The notes under the pieces: model-generated
Database searches by the model: none
What the model was told of the DNA's origin: nothing
Seen by the model: the letters and a program-made list of their open reading frames with translations, nothing else
Assembly (NCBI GenBank): GCA_904066235.2
Contig: CAJFCV020000003.1
Coordinates: 4,402,001-4,466,000 of the forward strand
DNA: 64,000 bases
Reading direction: 5' to 3'
Source of the DNA: Bursaphelenchus xylophilus
Taxonomy: Eukaryota > Nematoda > Chromadorea > Rhabditida > Aphelenchoididae
Shown: in pieces, positions 46,702 to 58,600 of the stretch
Layout of the letters: every line of letters begins with the position of its first letter
How positions within the stretch are numbered: position 1 is the stretch's first letter
Made by a program: the position numbers and the translations under genes

Positions 46702-48773
46702 GTGCACAACGCATCAATTCGTCAGCCCCATCCCCCTCTTACCAGTGCCCGGCAATCGGTCCGGCGAGGGGCGTGGTCGGGCGGCTGAGCAAACAACCCC
46801 GCATGTACGCACATTCTGACGGCTGTGGAGTCGCGGCGAACAAACCCCCAAGAGGATGAATCGGAAACCCCGTGGGGGAAAAGCGAATGCAAGAATAAAA
46901 GGGCCGCCAAGAATTCCTTCCAACGCCCCGAAAACGCGATGAAATACAACGGGAATTGAAATTGTTTAAACAGATTGCAGAAAAAAAACAGTTCGCTTCT
47001 GATAACACAGCCGAGCGGGGGCCGGTAACGGTAGTTGATAACGGAAAAGCGGACCAAAAACGCCGATTTTATGCTCGAAAATATAAGAAAATTGAACAAA
47101 GTCCGTTTAATTCAATTGACCTTGATATGGGTACTGTAAGTAGAGAATACGGTAGTTCCGGCAACAAACAATAAAGTCAGCAGCTTAGTTTGTCCAACTG
47201 CCAGTGTTTGACAAGCACTGGGAAAGGCGTCGATGTAATAAGATCGCTTTTCGAGAGATCGCAAGAAGGCCCGTAAACGACGCTCTAAAGGGAGCTTAAG
47301 AATGCGTCGTTATGACGCAATCAAATGACCTACCGTAAAATAAGCATTACCGTAAGAAAGAGGGGGAATTTGCCTTTCAAGGGTGTGTAACTTGTATATC
47401 ATAGAGGTTTTCTTAATTGCGTAACCCCAGATTTTGCAATAACATAAGAAAATCCTGAAATGTCAAAAAGAGCTTATTTTACCTGTCTTGGGAATTGTAA
47501 TCGCAGCATCAAAGAGGACAATAATGTAATTCGCGACTTGTGCTCCGATTCACATCAAAATCAACCTCAAATGCCGTTCTATGCAAATTAATCGGTCGTT
47601 CTTGCCCCCTCTCCTTTCATTTCCGCGGATTCATTGTTTTCACGGCCACCGCACAGAACAGCGGGACCACATATGCAAATTACAGCCAAACGGAACTAAC
47701 CGGCCACGCCGACGGCTATGCAAATATTGTACAGTAGACGGTACCCCCAACGGATTACGAGAAAGCGACTTTCCGCTGTGTACGGGCACTTGTGGTATTT
47801 GCATGAGCGATTATGTTAATTCGCAAGAAAGAGGCTTTTCGGTTTCATGGCTCAGTTTCACAATTACAAAATTTTAATGTTGGCTACAATGCACGTCCCT
47901 GGGATGTAGCGAAAGTGATCAAGGGCTTGTTTTGAAGAGATTTACTTCCTCTGGATTTGAGATAACCTTCGATTGCGATCACTGGAAATCAATTTGGTGC
48001 CGATAGAGCCAGGCTATTTTTAGTGCTTTCAAGGCATTAATAACGGTTCAATCTTCGAATTCCAACGCGCGTTTTCCTATCTTCGTCTCATCTTATCCTC
48101 GAAATCATAGCTGAAACACCTCAAGTTCTTGATTTGTCTTCCATGTATAATTAACTGTTGCATCACACATCAACAGCGTCTCGGGATTAGACTCTGCCAT
48201 TGATACCATCTTCCATCAGGTATTAGGGAACACCTTGGACAAGCCGTTAATGTTTTGAGACCATTTAATTAATGCCCTTAATCTTTTTCGGGATTAGAGA
48301 AGACGGATTGTGAAGGGAATACTGTAGATGTGAGGGAAGTTTGTCATCCAGATTAAATGCGCAGCAATATGACGTAGATTGCTACAAAGTTGTTTTTGAT
48401 GCTATTTCTGTCTATTTTGTGGCCTTCTTGCAACCTCTGCTGTCAAACGATACTGTAGTAGAGGTCTTAAATTACAATAAAATGATGGTGTTGTAATGGA
48501 TTAATTTCTACATTTCTGAGTCCAGAATGATGTCAGATTGATATTAAACTGTCTGACCATTGGATTTGTATAATAATCATAGGGGTTTTGAACTACAAAC
48601 TCACTGAATGTACAATGCAAATACACAAAATTTGAACCAAATACAAGGTCTTTTGATGCGAACGCTGACCCGCCAATATTTCAGCCTTCTCTTTCTTTAT
48701 TGATGACCTCGTGACTGTTGCGTAACAAGCCTTTTTTCGATGGAAAACAGATTGCACTTGAACTGATTTCACA

Positions 48774-49237
48774 AGGAAAGTACTTCTATGGGGTATGGAG
48801 TTATCGGTCGAGATATATATCAAAAAATTTGCAAAAATTTTCTGATTCAGAATATATAAAAATTAGCTGCCTAATTTTGGTTTGTAAGGGTGAAAAAATC
48901 CTCAGAACTTTTCTCGCAGCCCCACGCAAATGCCTTTTTGACCAAGTTTTTACCAATTGAAAAGCTTTGTTTGGAGCTAAAGTAAACTCTGGCAGCTTGA
49001 CAAGCCTTGAAATAACAAATTTTATTAATACTCCACCTTACTTAGTAGTCCCAACATAAAAAAATTTTAAAAAAGTGGCATTTGAGTGGTGTTGCGAGAA
49101 AAGTTCTGAGGGGTTTTTCACCCTTACAAACCAAAATTAGGCAGCTAATTTTTACATATTCTGAATCAGAAAAATTTTGCGAATTTTTTGATATATGACT
49201 CGACCTGTAACTCCACACCCCATAGAAGTACTTTCCT
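48774..49237. repeat. Fold-back element with arms of about 165 bases
   Basis: The left arm (48774-48938) and right arm (49067-49237) are imperfect reverse complements. Landmarks are AAGTACTTCTATGGGG, CAGAATATATAAAAATTAGC and AAGTTCTGAGG in mirrored order. The spacer is about 130 bases and no coding capacity was seen. A MITE-like insertion is likely. Confidence 0.75.
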
Positions 49238-52200
49238 CGTCAAATCTATATGTATTCTTAGCAATTCATGCAAATTATAATATGATAATTCATTCAACAG
49301 CTCCACTCTCGACGTTGACTCATCCCTACCGTTCTTGGGTTGGCATTTTCCCGTCAAACATTGCTTATCGACACGTCATCAAGAGTGCATCAACAAAGTG
49401 CTGAGAGAGAGAAAACTTTTTTTTTATTTTTGTTCCTTCATATTTTATTTTCAAATATTTTTTGTCCAGAGTTAGACGCTTTAGATGGAGGCGCAGATTT
49501 AATGAAAGGACGATCTCATTAATTCCGAATTCCTGCTGAGAACGGCATTAAAGTTAGAGTGTTTCAAGGCCTCGAACAAAAAGGGTTAATCCGGAGGATA
49601 AACGGATTAATGGATGACGTTTAAATATTGCAATAAAATGACCTTACTACGGTACCTTTGGGCTGCAAAAATTTTCTACAGAAATTTTGGATATTTGCCA
49701 AGACATCTGAACCACAAGATCAAAGGTTTTAGATGAAAAAATATCAAAAAGAAATTAGATTTGTTTTTGAATGACTAAAAATTTTGAAAGAAGGAACTAA
49801 ACGTTCAGATGGCTCTTAATACCAGCTGATTTCAGGCTCGAAATTTCTTTTGTTATCACATGTTTTAAGCATGATTAAGCAATGAATATTACACTAAACC
49901 GAAAAATAATTAAATCATTAATCACAACAATACTAATCTCTTTCCCGGAAATGGAATTATCTCCCAAAAATAAGTGGCATAACAATGAAGGCTATAATTT
50001 CTACGGTTGAAGACACCTTTAAGAATTTTTGAAATTGACAAACAACTGTCCTTTAATTGCTTTATAAATGCATGGTAAGATTTTTATTACAATTTTTAAC
50101 AACAGCAAAAATTATGATTCTTCTTTGACCGCACCTCCTCATTTTTGATTGTCTCTCGCCGAAAAAAAGAACCAAAGAAATGTTGTTTGAAACTTTAAAA
50201 GACAACATTTTTTGTTTAACGATTAAAAAGTAAATAAATTGATGCTTTTATTGATTAGTGACCTTGTTTCGTCTGCTTCTTCCGGTCTCTTTTTTGATCG
50301 AAAGTCCCCCAAATCTTGCTGAGAGACATTCGGCGCGCATTACTGTATTAGACCGTCAATTACCCTTTTTTTGGAGGAGGGCGCGTTAATAAATCTTGAC
50401 AGTAATTCAGGGGAGATTAAGGGCGCACAAAGTTCTATTGTAAAGTTTAATTAGTTGTAAAAACCCCTTTTAAAGTATTTGTGTTACAACTGGAAGCGGA
50501 GTACAATTTTTTTACTCTGTTTGCATAGCTTTAAGATTGTAAAATTGCATTTTCAGTGACATTTAAATTTTATTTGGTGCGTTGTTGGTACTTTACTGAC
50601 CAAAACTTTCGCTTCAAAGGAGTACGGAGTTTTTACTTGCATATGGTTTTATATTTTTTGAGGAAAAGATCCATATTTTACCCTCATTCCTCTCGCTCTC
50701 TGCCTTGTTTTAAGCACGGCCAATAAATATGATGATTCACAAAGAGGCCTTGGACTTTTTTACCGTCCAAAAAACATAAAATGGCCTTTTCTCACATTCC
50801 TAGTGGATTTCAGACACGGCTCAAGACATAATTGCCTCAGGCATTTTTTTATTAAATTACTTAAAAATCAAAAAATGCAAGAAGACCGTATTTTAAAATT
50901 AAAAAAAATATTTAATTTTTTTCCCGTTACATGAGGCATTTTAAATTCTGGAAAATCAAAATTTGAAAATTACAGTAATCCACGAAAATATAAAAGTTAC
51001 TTTTTCCATGCGCATAATTTTTTTCAGGTTTGACCAGTAAAGATTGTAAAAATTGTTCCCTTGCCGCGAGAGGCCATCAATCTCGGGGAATCATTGGAAT
51101 TCCCACGGGTAAAAAAGTGTAAAAACCTTGGCTCTCCCAATTAATTGATATTGTCACAACGAGTTACCATTCGATACTTTGCATGTAATATCCATGGAAA
51201 TCTTTGGAATATGAAACTAATTTGATTTGAAACTTGCAGGTGCAAATTATCGCGTTCTGAGTTCTGTCGGGGATTTTTAATGAAGGAAATAATGCGATTA
51301 TTCAATTACGGTGGGTGTCTGAGGTGTCGGGACCGTAATAAATGAGAGAGAACATGATGATATGCGCGGCTAATCGTTCCCAATAGATTTCTTACGTTAG
51401 AAAAAAATCTTGCCCAACATAATCAGCAAATGATATTATGCATGAGACAACAAAGGGAAGGCAAATTTATGATGACAATTTGGACCCAAACACCTTACAA
51501 ATGCAATCTGTTAGCTCCGTTACAGGGTGGATATGCCCACCTCTAATTCAAAAAAAATCTTAAGGTTGCCAAAGGCAAAAAAAAGTTAACAAATCAAATC
51601 GATCTTTCCAGCCCTTCCTAACTCGTAATTTGAGGTCTTTAAGGAAGTCCTGGCTTGGTAAAACCTTGCGTATATGTCAGACAGCATACCCATAGACGAT
51701 ACCAAAAAAGTAATTATATTAACGTGCGTTCCACAGGCTGCCCTTGGAGCGGCGAATCTAGGCCATCTCTGATTCATGGAGAAGATATTTGGCGATCCTT
51801 TGGCTGCACCGTTTGCATGGTTTTTTGGTCTGCACTTTCCCTGTAATTTACCGGCCGTTCATGAAGTTTATTTATTTGAAAATTTTAATTTTAAATTTTT
51901 TTAAACACATCTGCCTTTGCGCTCCTTATATGACGTAACAGAACGTCAAAAGGATGGGTTTGATCCAGCAATTCATCGTTTGCTCAGCCGTTATAAACAG
52001 TGCGAGTCTTTGTTTTTTGGATAAACAAAACCCGAAGGAAACAATGAGAGAACGGGGAATTCCAGGTGCAATATTCACTCTATTATTTACATGTTATATG
52101 TGGGATATTAATATATTGGTCTTGCAAGTGTTTGCTAAATTTAGATTCTGCAAAATATGAGTCAAGAGACAACGTATTTTACAAAGATTACTATTTACAA

Positions 52201-54740
52201 TTAAGGGTTTTGTTGGTAAACTCTCTCAAGTCTTTCCAAACATCCGTTTTCCGGTGTTTTTTGTATTCAAATCCATTCTTTCCGCTCCCATTCTTTGATC
52301 TTTTTTCGGAGACGGCGCAAGACTTTTCGCGCATTCAAAAATAGAGACCATGGAAGGTGGGAGGGCGCCAGATGAGAGGAGAAAATCCGGGTCAACGCTT
52401 TCGTTTTTGCCGCTCTGTTTACACGGCTTTTATGGGCGTTGGTCTCGCATCGATTTTTGGTCGAAAAACGGGAATGGACAAAGGACAAATTACTGTAATT
52501 TGGAGGGAAAATGAAGTGTTGCATACAAGAGCTGAGTGGGGATTACGGACGGGAACACAAGAGGGGGGAGGAAATGTTATATTATGGATAGAATGACGGC
52601 AGGGATATACTCCCATGCTTAAGCATGAAACAAGGCATGAAAAAGAAGTTCAGGACCAAAAGTAATACAAAAATAATAATTTCTTTGAAGCACACCTACT
52701 ACAAGATTGAAAGGAGATACTCAAAATATGGGGTTCAAATATTGATGAAATCAAATGAAGATTAAAGCTTTCAGAGATACAGCACGTATGTGCAAGATTT
52801 GCAGTTTGCACGTCGTATAAACCGTCTACATTTAATGACCGAAAGGAGTCAAGAGATTTGGCATTTCCCATCTTTTTCATATTTTAACGTTTACGCTCAT
52901 TCTCCACTACAAAACAGGCAATACAATCTCCCACTACAGGAATACATAATCCCTACAGTACCAACCACAACAAAGTGCATAAAACTTTTCAGAATTTCCA
53001 AGCAACGGATTAGGGCATACAACATTTCCCAACACATCGTAACTTTACAACACAAGGCGATTACACGCAATGTTTACCATATTTAAAGAGAGGGAAAACT
53101 GCGGGAAATAACACACGACTTTTTGCTCAGAGGCACGTGACTCCGCTGATAAGAAGATAGCAATTCATTTGTGGTTTGTCTTGCTTTTGTGAGGGAACTT
53201 TTAGAAGATTACATTTCTTTTCGTGAAAAGGTACGGCTTATTCGAAAGGACGACCGAGGGAATTGCAAAACTGTCCTGTAATGGGGACATTGGAAGATTT
53301 TCTGGCAAGAACAGGCAAAAAATATTATATTTCATAAATTGCTGAGTCTGTGGAAAATATACATTGTTCCTTCGTACATTTTTTCCTCTCTGAAGTAGAT
53401 CATTATGAAAGATTTTGTGGTCTGAAATCTTATTGGGGCCTACTAACTACGGGCTATAAAAACCGGATATGTCGCGGTAATTTGAGCCTTTATTACTGCC
53501 AACTTCCATTAGGATCTGACGGATTCTCAATTTTCATAAGCTCCCTTACTTTCCTAGGATTCATGTTATTTCTCGAAGCCTTAGTCACACCTCAATTATT
53601 CATTGCATATAAACCAGTCCTTATCATACTTTTTACAAAATTTTTTCCAATCAGCCTTTCTCTAACTGGCCGAAACATGTTTTCCCTGTACTTCTTGTCT
53701 GCACATTTTACAACTCCGTCTTGAAATCCACTATCCTCGCAGCTGAATTCATTAATCACTCGGATCACCCAACCCAAAAGCTAGGTCGCAGCAGTTGCCA
53801 TCGCATTAGTGGGCATCCGATCCATCTTCCCGTTACTGTAGCTGCACATAACGCCATCGTTTTGTGGGTCATTACAAGACAGAGGTCAAGTCGGCGATCT
53901 TACGGTAAACCAAATATTCGCTTGCCCTTTGTCATATCGCTCCGAAGAATCGTGACGTTACAGTGCGCTGCGCGCTCTTCACTTTACAACGCTCCCAATA
54001 AATGAGGCCTTTTCGGGCGCTCAAAAAGCGAACGGAGAAAAAAAAAGAATATGAAATTTCTGTTTAAACATCACAAGGTAAAAATATATGGGGTTTAATG
54101 GAAGAGTAAAGGCGGAAAAGAGTGTGGAAAATATAAGGCTTGAAAAAGTTTCTGCTCAATTTGCAAAAAAACAGAGCTATTTTGACGTGTTCTCGTGATT
54201 TTCGATTTTCTTTCATCTAGAAGATTCTGATTTGCAAGTTTTTCTACAAAATTTTCCAAGCCGCAAAGCCCGGTTCAAGGCCGTTACCGTACTCATCATT
54301 AAGCTGCATGCAAATCCGCGTCATTATGTCGACTCTCATTCAAATCACTCCATTTTAAGTCGCCGCTCGGCAATTAGCATTGCTCTTATCGTGAGTGTTT
54401 ATGCCGGAGTTCAGATGCAAATTGGATCTTATGACTTGAGATAATTTGAGAGTGGCTAAGCCAGCCAGATAATATCAGTGCAACAGGCGACTTCAACGTG
54501 AAACAACAAGCGGCAGAAGATCAAAACCTAGTCAGGAAATCTTCTTATATGCTATCCTAAGGAAGTATTTCATGATTACTTGCAATGTCTGGTTGAAACG
54601 TTTTTGAGGCGATCTCAAAAACCTGTCAATCTATACCTCCAATGGCATCCTGTGATATGCTTGCCCAGCCAAGAGATTAAAGAATCCTCTGGCCTTGGAA
54701 GGCAAGGGGAGATTATCAGTGGAAACCTTTTTTAATATTA
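49238..54740. other. Gene-free AT-rich region
   Basis: Frames are no longer than about 124 codons and lack motifs or spliceable neighbours. Scattered octamer sites are listed separately. Nothing else was recognised. Confidence 0.35.
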
Positions 54741-54946
54741 GGTTGTCCAGAAAGTTCGTTCGTTTTTTCATTGATTTGTTTTACAAGGATTGTTTGCTCT
54801 TTGGCAAATGGAATATATGTATTTGATACAGCTTTTTCTCCTCTACAAGACTGGTTGTATCAAATAAATATATACCCTTCGCCAAGCAACAAACGATCCT
54901 TGTAAAACGAAGCAATGAAAAAAACGAACGAACTTTCTGGACCACA
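54741..54946. mobile_element. Palindromic MITE with mariner-like termini
   Basis: About 206 bases fold back along their whole length: GTTGTCCAGAAAGTTCGTTC at the left matches the reverse complement of the right end (GAACTTTCTGGACCAC). Termini of the GTCCAGAAAGTT type are typical of mariner-family elements, and the borders are rich in TA, the usual target. There is no coding capacity, so it is non-autonomous. Confidence 0.7.
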
Positions 54947-55651
54947 TAATAATTCAAATTTCGCATAAATATTTACACTTTGCAATTTTGAATTATGCAT
55001 GTCGTATATGGAATGTTTCAACTGATTCTTTCTTTACCTTAAGCAAATCGTGTCTATTAGGTTTGTGCAATATTTTGCGCCAAGCTATGCCAAGATCTAA
55101 ACCCTGCTCAAAGAACATTGCCTGTATCATCTCAACGAATGACTCCGATCCATTTCTTTTACACCCTCCATTTTATGCAAATTGCTTTTATTCCCTTTCG
55201 AATGCAATCCTTTGTCTCTTTTACAACTCCGATTTGACTCGAGATTCCCTCTCCTTCCACTTACCTTGCATCAGCAGGACACTTTTTTTCCATTTTTATG
55301 GCGATTTCTTCGGGTGCCGAAAGACAGATAGCTAGATAATAACACGGACAGCAGAAGCGTTGCGCAACCGATGCATTCCATTCCATTTTCATTTTCTTTC
55401 TTTCGAATCGCCAGTAAAATTTTGTGAAAAAACTTCCTTTGTCACTTTTAAACGATATTTTTGGATTGGTCTCTAATACACAGTATTTTTATGTAATGAC
55501 AAAATACAACAAGGAAACAGTTTTTGGAAAGACATTAGAGGGAATAACCGTAAAATTGAAAGCACAAAAAATATGAGATAATGGCACAAAATTACAGTAT
55601 ACTCAACACAAAATATAACATAAATTATTTACACCATGCTTGAAAGATGAC

Positions 55652-58600
55652 TCAGCCAGATTGTTTGGGTCTCATATCGATTATTTGGACCTCTCCTTTC
55701 TTCAATCCCTCCACAGTGCCTGGGGAATGGATCCCCTTCTCGTGTTTGGAGATGAAATCTCGAACTCGGCCATTTGGAATGAGATTTTTGATGGGGACGG
55801 GTAAAGAAGAGCGACGAGGGGTCCGCTCTGGCTTCGAATCTGGAGAGTCTCCCGTGGAATGATCAAAACTGGCGGATATCTGCTGAAAATGGATTGGGGG
55901 TGAGTCTGCCGCCATTACTAATACGGAGAGGCGTCTCAATAAGTGAAAATTGCAAATGTGCGTGCGCAAAAAATCTATAACCTTATATATATTGCGCAGC
56001 AATCAAGACGTGACAAAAAAGGCCAAAAAAGGACAAATCAACAGTGAACTTACAACAACGAATTGTGTGAATTTATTGCCATAGTCGTGCAAGTGACAGC
56101 GACAAGCAGTGAGTCGACTACTTGTCTGGCTGCAAAATAGTATGTGTTTGATTGCAATCAAATTGGTGTTGTGGCAAAAACACTAAACAGTAAAACCTAC
56201 CTTTACACTTTTCTTTTCTTCATTACCAAACAACGATGATGTCGAAGCTCTGCTCAACAATTTTGGCCTCCAACTGACATTTCTTTTGGACTTTTCTGAA
56301 CTCTTTTTGGCACTTTGAGCGACAGATAGTAGGTTTGAGGTGGCTGAGATTGAGGATTTGTGTTCTGAGTAGGAGTAAGATGATTTTGTTGCTTTATATT
56401 CGGATTCTGAGACTTCTGAGTATTCCGAGATGTCGTCATCTGAAAACTTGTTGCTATTTTGGACCAGGCATAATTTGCAACAATTTATTGATGTTTTCAA
56501 GAAAGTCGTAGACACTTAACACTGATAGTAGTGTACTAACTCACCAGATCTTCCAACACCAGTACTTGTACTGGCCACAATATCAGAAGGTTCCAATAAC
56601 CCCGGCCTTGTTGTCATCTCCTCATCTACTGGAGTTGTAGCAGCATTTCTTGGGAATCTGGGTACCCTGGGAGATCTGCTGCTCCTTCTACGAGCAAATC
56701 CTGAGCCAGTCGATAAAAATCGGCTGTTTTTTCGACGATGAGAGGGACTGGTCTGACCAACTGTGTAGACAGAGATCCCCTGAACAAATTAATATTACAG
56801 GGTGGGCCAAAAAAAATGGACAAAATTAAAAGTCGGTGTATCCCGGCACGAATACCGTAATCAGCGGAAAGGAAGATATTTTTATAATTGTCAACTATCC
56901 TACTTTATCACAACTATTTAACTTTTTTATATACTTTTGTTGAACCGTTGATACAAGCCAAAATGCTAGACCAGTCCATGTTCTGACTACGTTTTCCGAA
57001 AATTTTATGAGTCCAAAAATCTTCAATGACCTGAACGTCTACGACCAGCCCAAACCTGGTGGTTGACTGTTTATCATGATACTAAGGGGAGCCCACAGAA
57101 GCAAAAAAGCTGATAGTATTATATTAATTTCGCTCCAGCAGTTCTCAACGTGATCCACAAGAGGTCCATCTAGATAATTCTAGATTTTTGAGATAATTGA
57201 CATTTAAGAGTCGCAGGGCAGCCCGGCTCATGCTATTGATAGCAAAAAGTGGTCACTGTAAGACACCTAACATTGCTTTACATGGACCAGCAGTTGATTT
57301 GATAATAGCTTGCATCAGCCGTGCGCAGACCTTAAAAAATTCCAGCCGGCTATACCCAGAGACGCTGATATTTTTTGATCAGAAAATTTTTCTTTTTTGT
57401 TGGCGTTTTTTAACGTGCCGGATAACTATGACGGGATACTTTTATATCAAGGTGATACGACCCTTTTCTTCCATTTTAAGTCAGTTTCATAAAATGAGGA
57501 TGCAGCTAGCCTTCAGAATCCATGTATTATTGCGATGACCCATCAAAAAGTCAAAAAAATCGATTTTTTGCTTGCGATCTTGCTGATTGAGTGGTACTGT
57601 TGTCAAACATGCGCTTAGTATATTCATCGTAGAGTAGTAAACACCGTATGGGGATAATTAGTTTCAAAATGTTCACCACGTTTGGTAGAGCATCGATTTT
57701 CCGAAAGCGCCCAAATGAAGCTCGATTTTCCCTGGCCGAGTGTCTAACTTCTGGTCACTGGTTCTTCATTTTCCGAAAAGCTTGCGTTAAATCCTTTTAA
57801 AGCCTAAGGGGACATGTCTCCTAGATTTTCGTAGACCGCTTGGTATGTCTTTACAGCAACTCTAAAAAATTTAGGGGTAAGAACTTTTGAAGTTTTTGTC
57901 GCGGGAATTGGCGCGCTGACCCGGTGACCTTCCTGCAACCGTATGTTAGAAACTTCTGCAGATAGGAAAAAAATTCTACAGTAAATATGTTACATTAACA
58001 CAGTACCTTCATGCCATATATACATTTTTTCACAAACTGTTTCATGGCAGGAAAAATCGAAGAAAAATTAATGTCCATTTTTTTGGCCCACCCTGCATAA
58101 TAGATTAGTAATTAATTTAGATTTCTCTAATTTAATCATAGTAAAAATGACTCACCTGAGACCTGTTTGTTCTGTACTCATCCAACCTTCTGGCGATTTT
58201 CAGATATGAGTCATCGGTTTGAATGATCAGATCCTGTTTTGTCACCGCATCTTTCTTACTAAATAACATTTCATCACTCCCGTCTAGACTTGTGGTTGAA
58301 TCATTTTTAGTAATCTTAATCATGGCTGCAGCTGATTTAGACCTGGCGGCATTCTCTTCCATCGCCTTCAAATCATTGGTCGATAGTAATGTTTGCACTC
58401 CGGTTTCACACACGTCAAGTTCGGAGAGGGAATATTGCATACTGAAAGACAAAAAACTTGTGTTTTAGAAGCAGATGTGCACATGTAACGCCAAGGTTCT
58501 AATACGGCGTTGCAGAGCGTTAGAATTCTCAGAAATGGACAAAGGTCTCGGTGCATCGCTTCGCTAAGCTTTATAGAAGTCTGAACCGTGAAAACAGAAC

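Larger units (their letters stand above)
46403..55182. promoter_or_regulatory. Cluster of ATGCAAAT octamers (POU-factor type sites)
   Basis: The octamer ATGCAAAT, or its complement, occurs at 46403, 47581, 47673, 47718, 47797, 49268, 54308, 54415 and 55175; four copies fall within 225 bases at 47581-47804. POU-homeodomain factors bind this motif. In a gene-free stretch this suggests an enhancer, though no target gene is visible within the desert. Confidence 0.4.

Noticed and set aside
45894..46859. Several frames of 80-94 codons in the GC-richer region
   Set aside because: Overlapping frames on both strands with purine-biased composition and no recognisable domain; better explained by composition.
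48774..49237. CRISPR-like or tandem array
   Set aside because: The similarity is between two inverted arms only; there are no regularly spaced direct repeats anywhere in the window.
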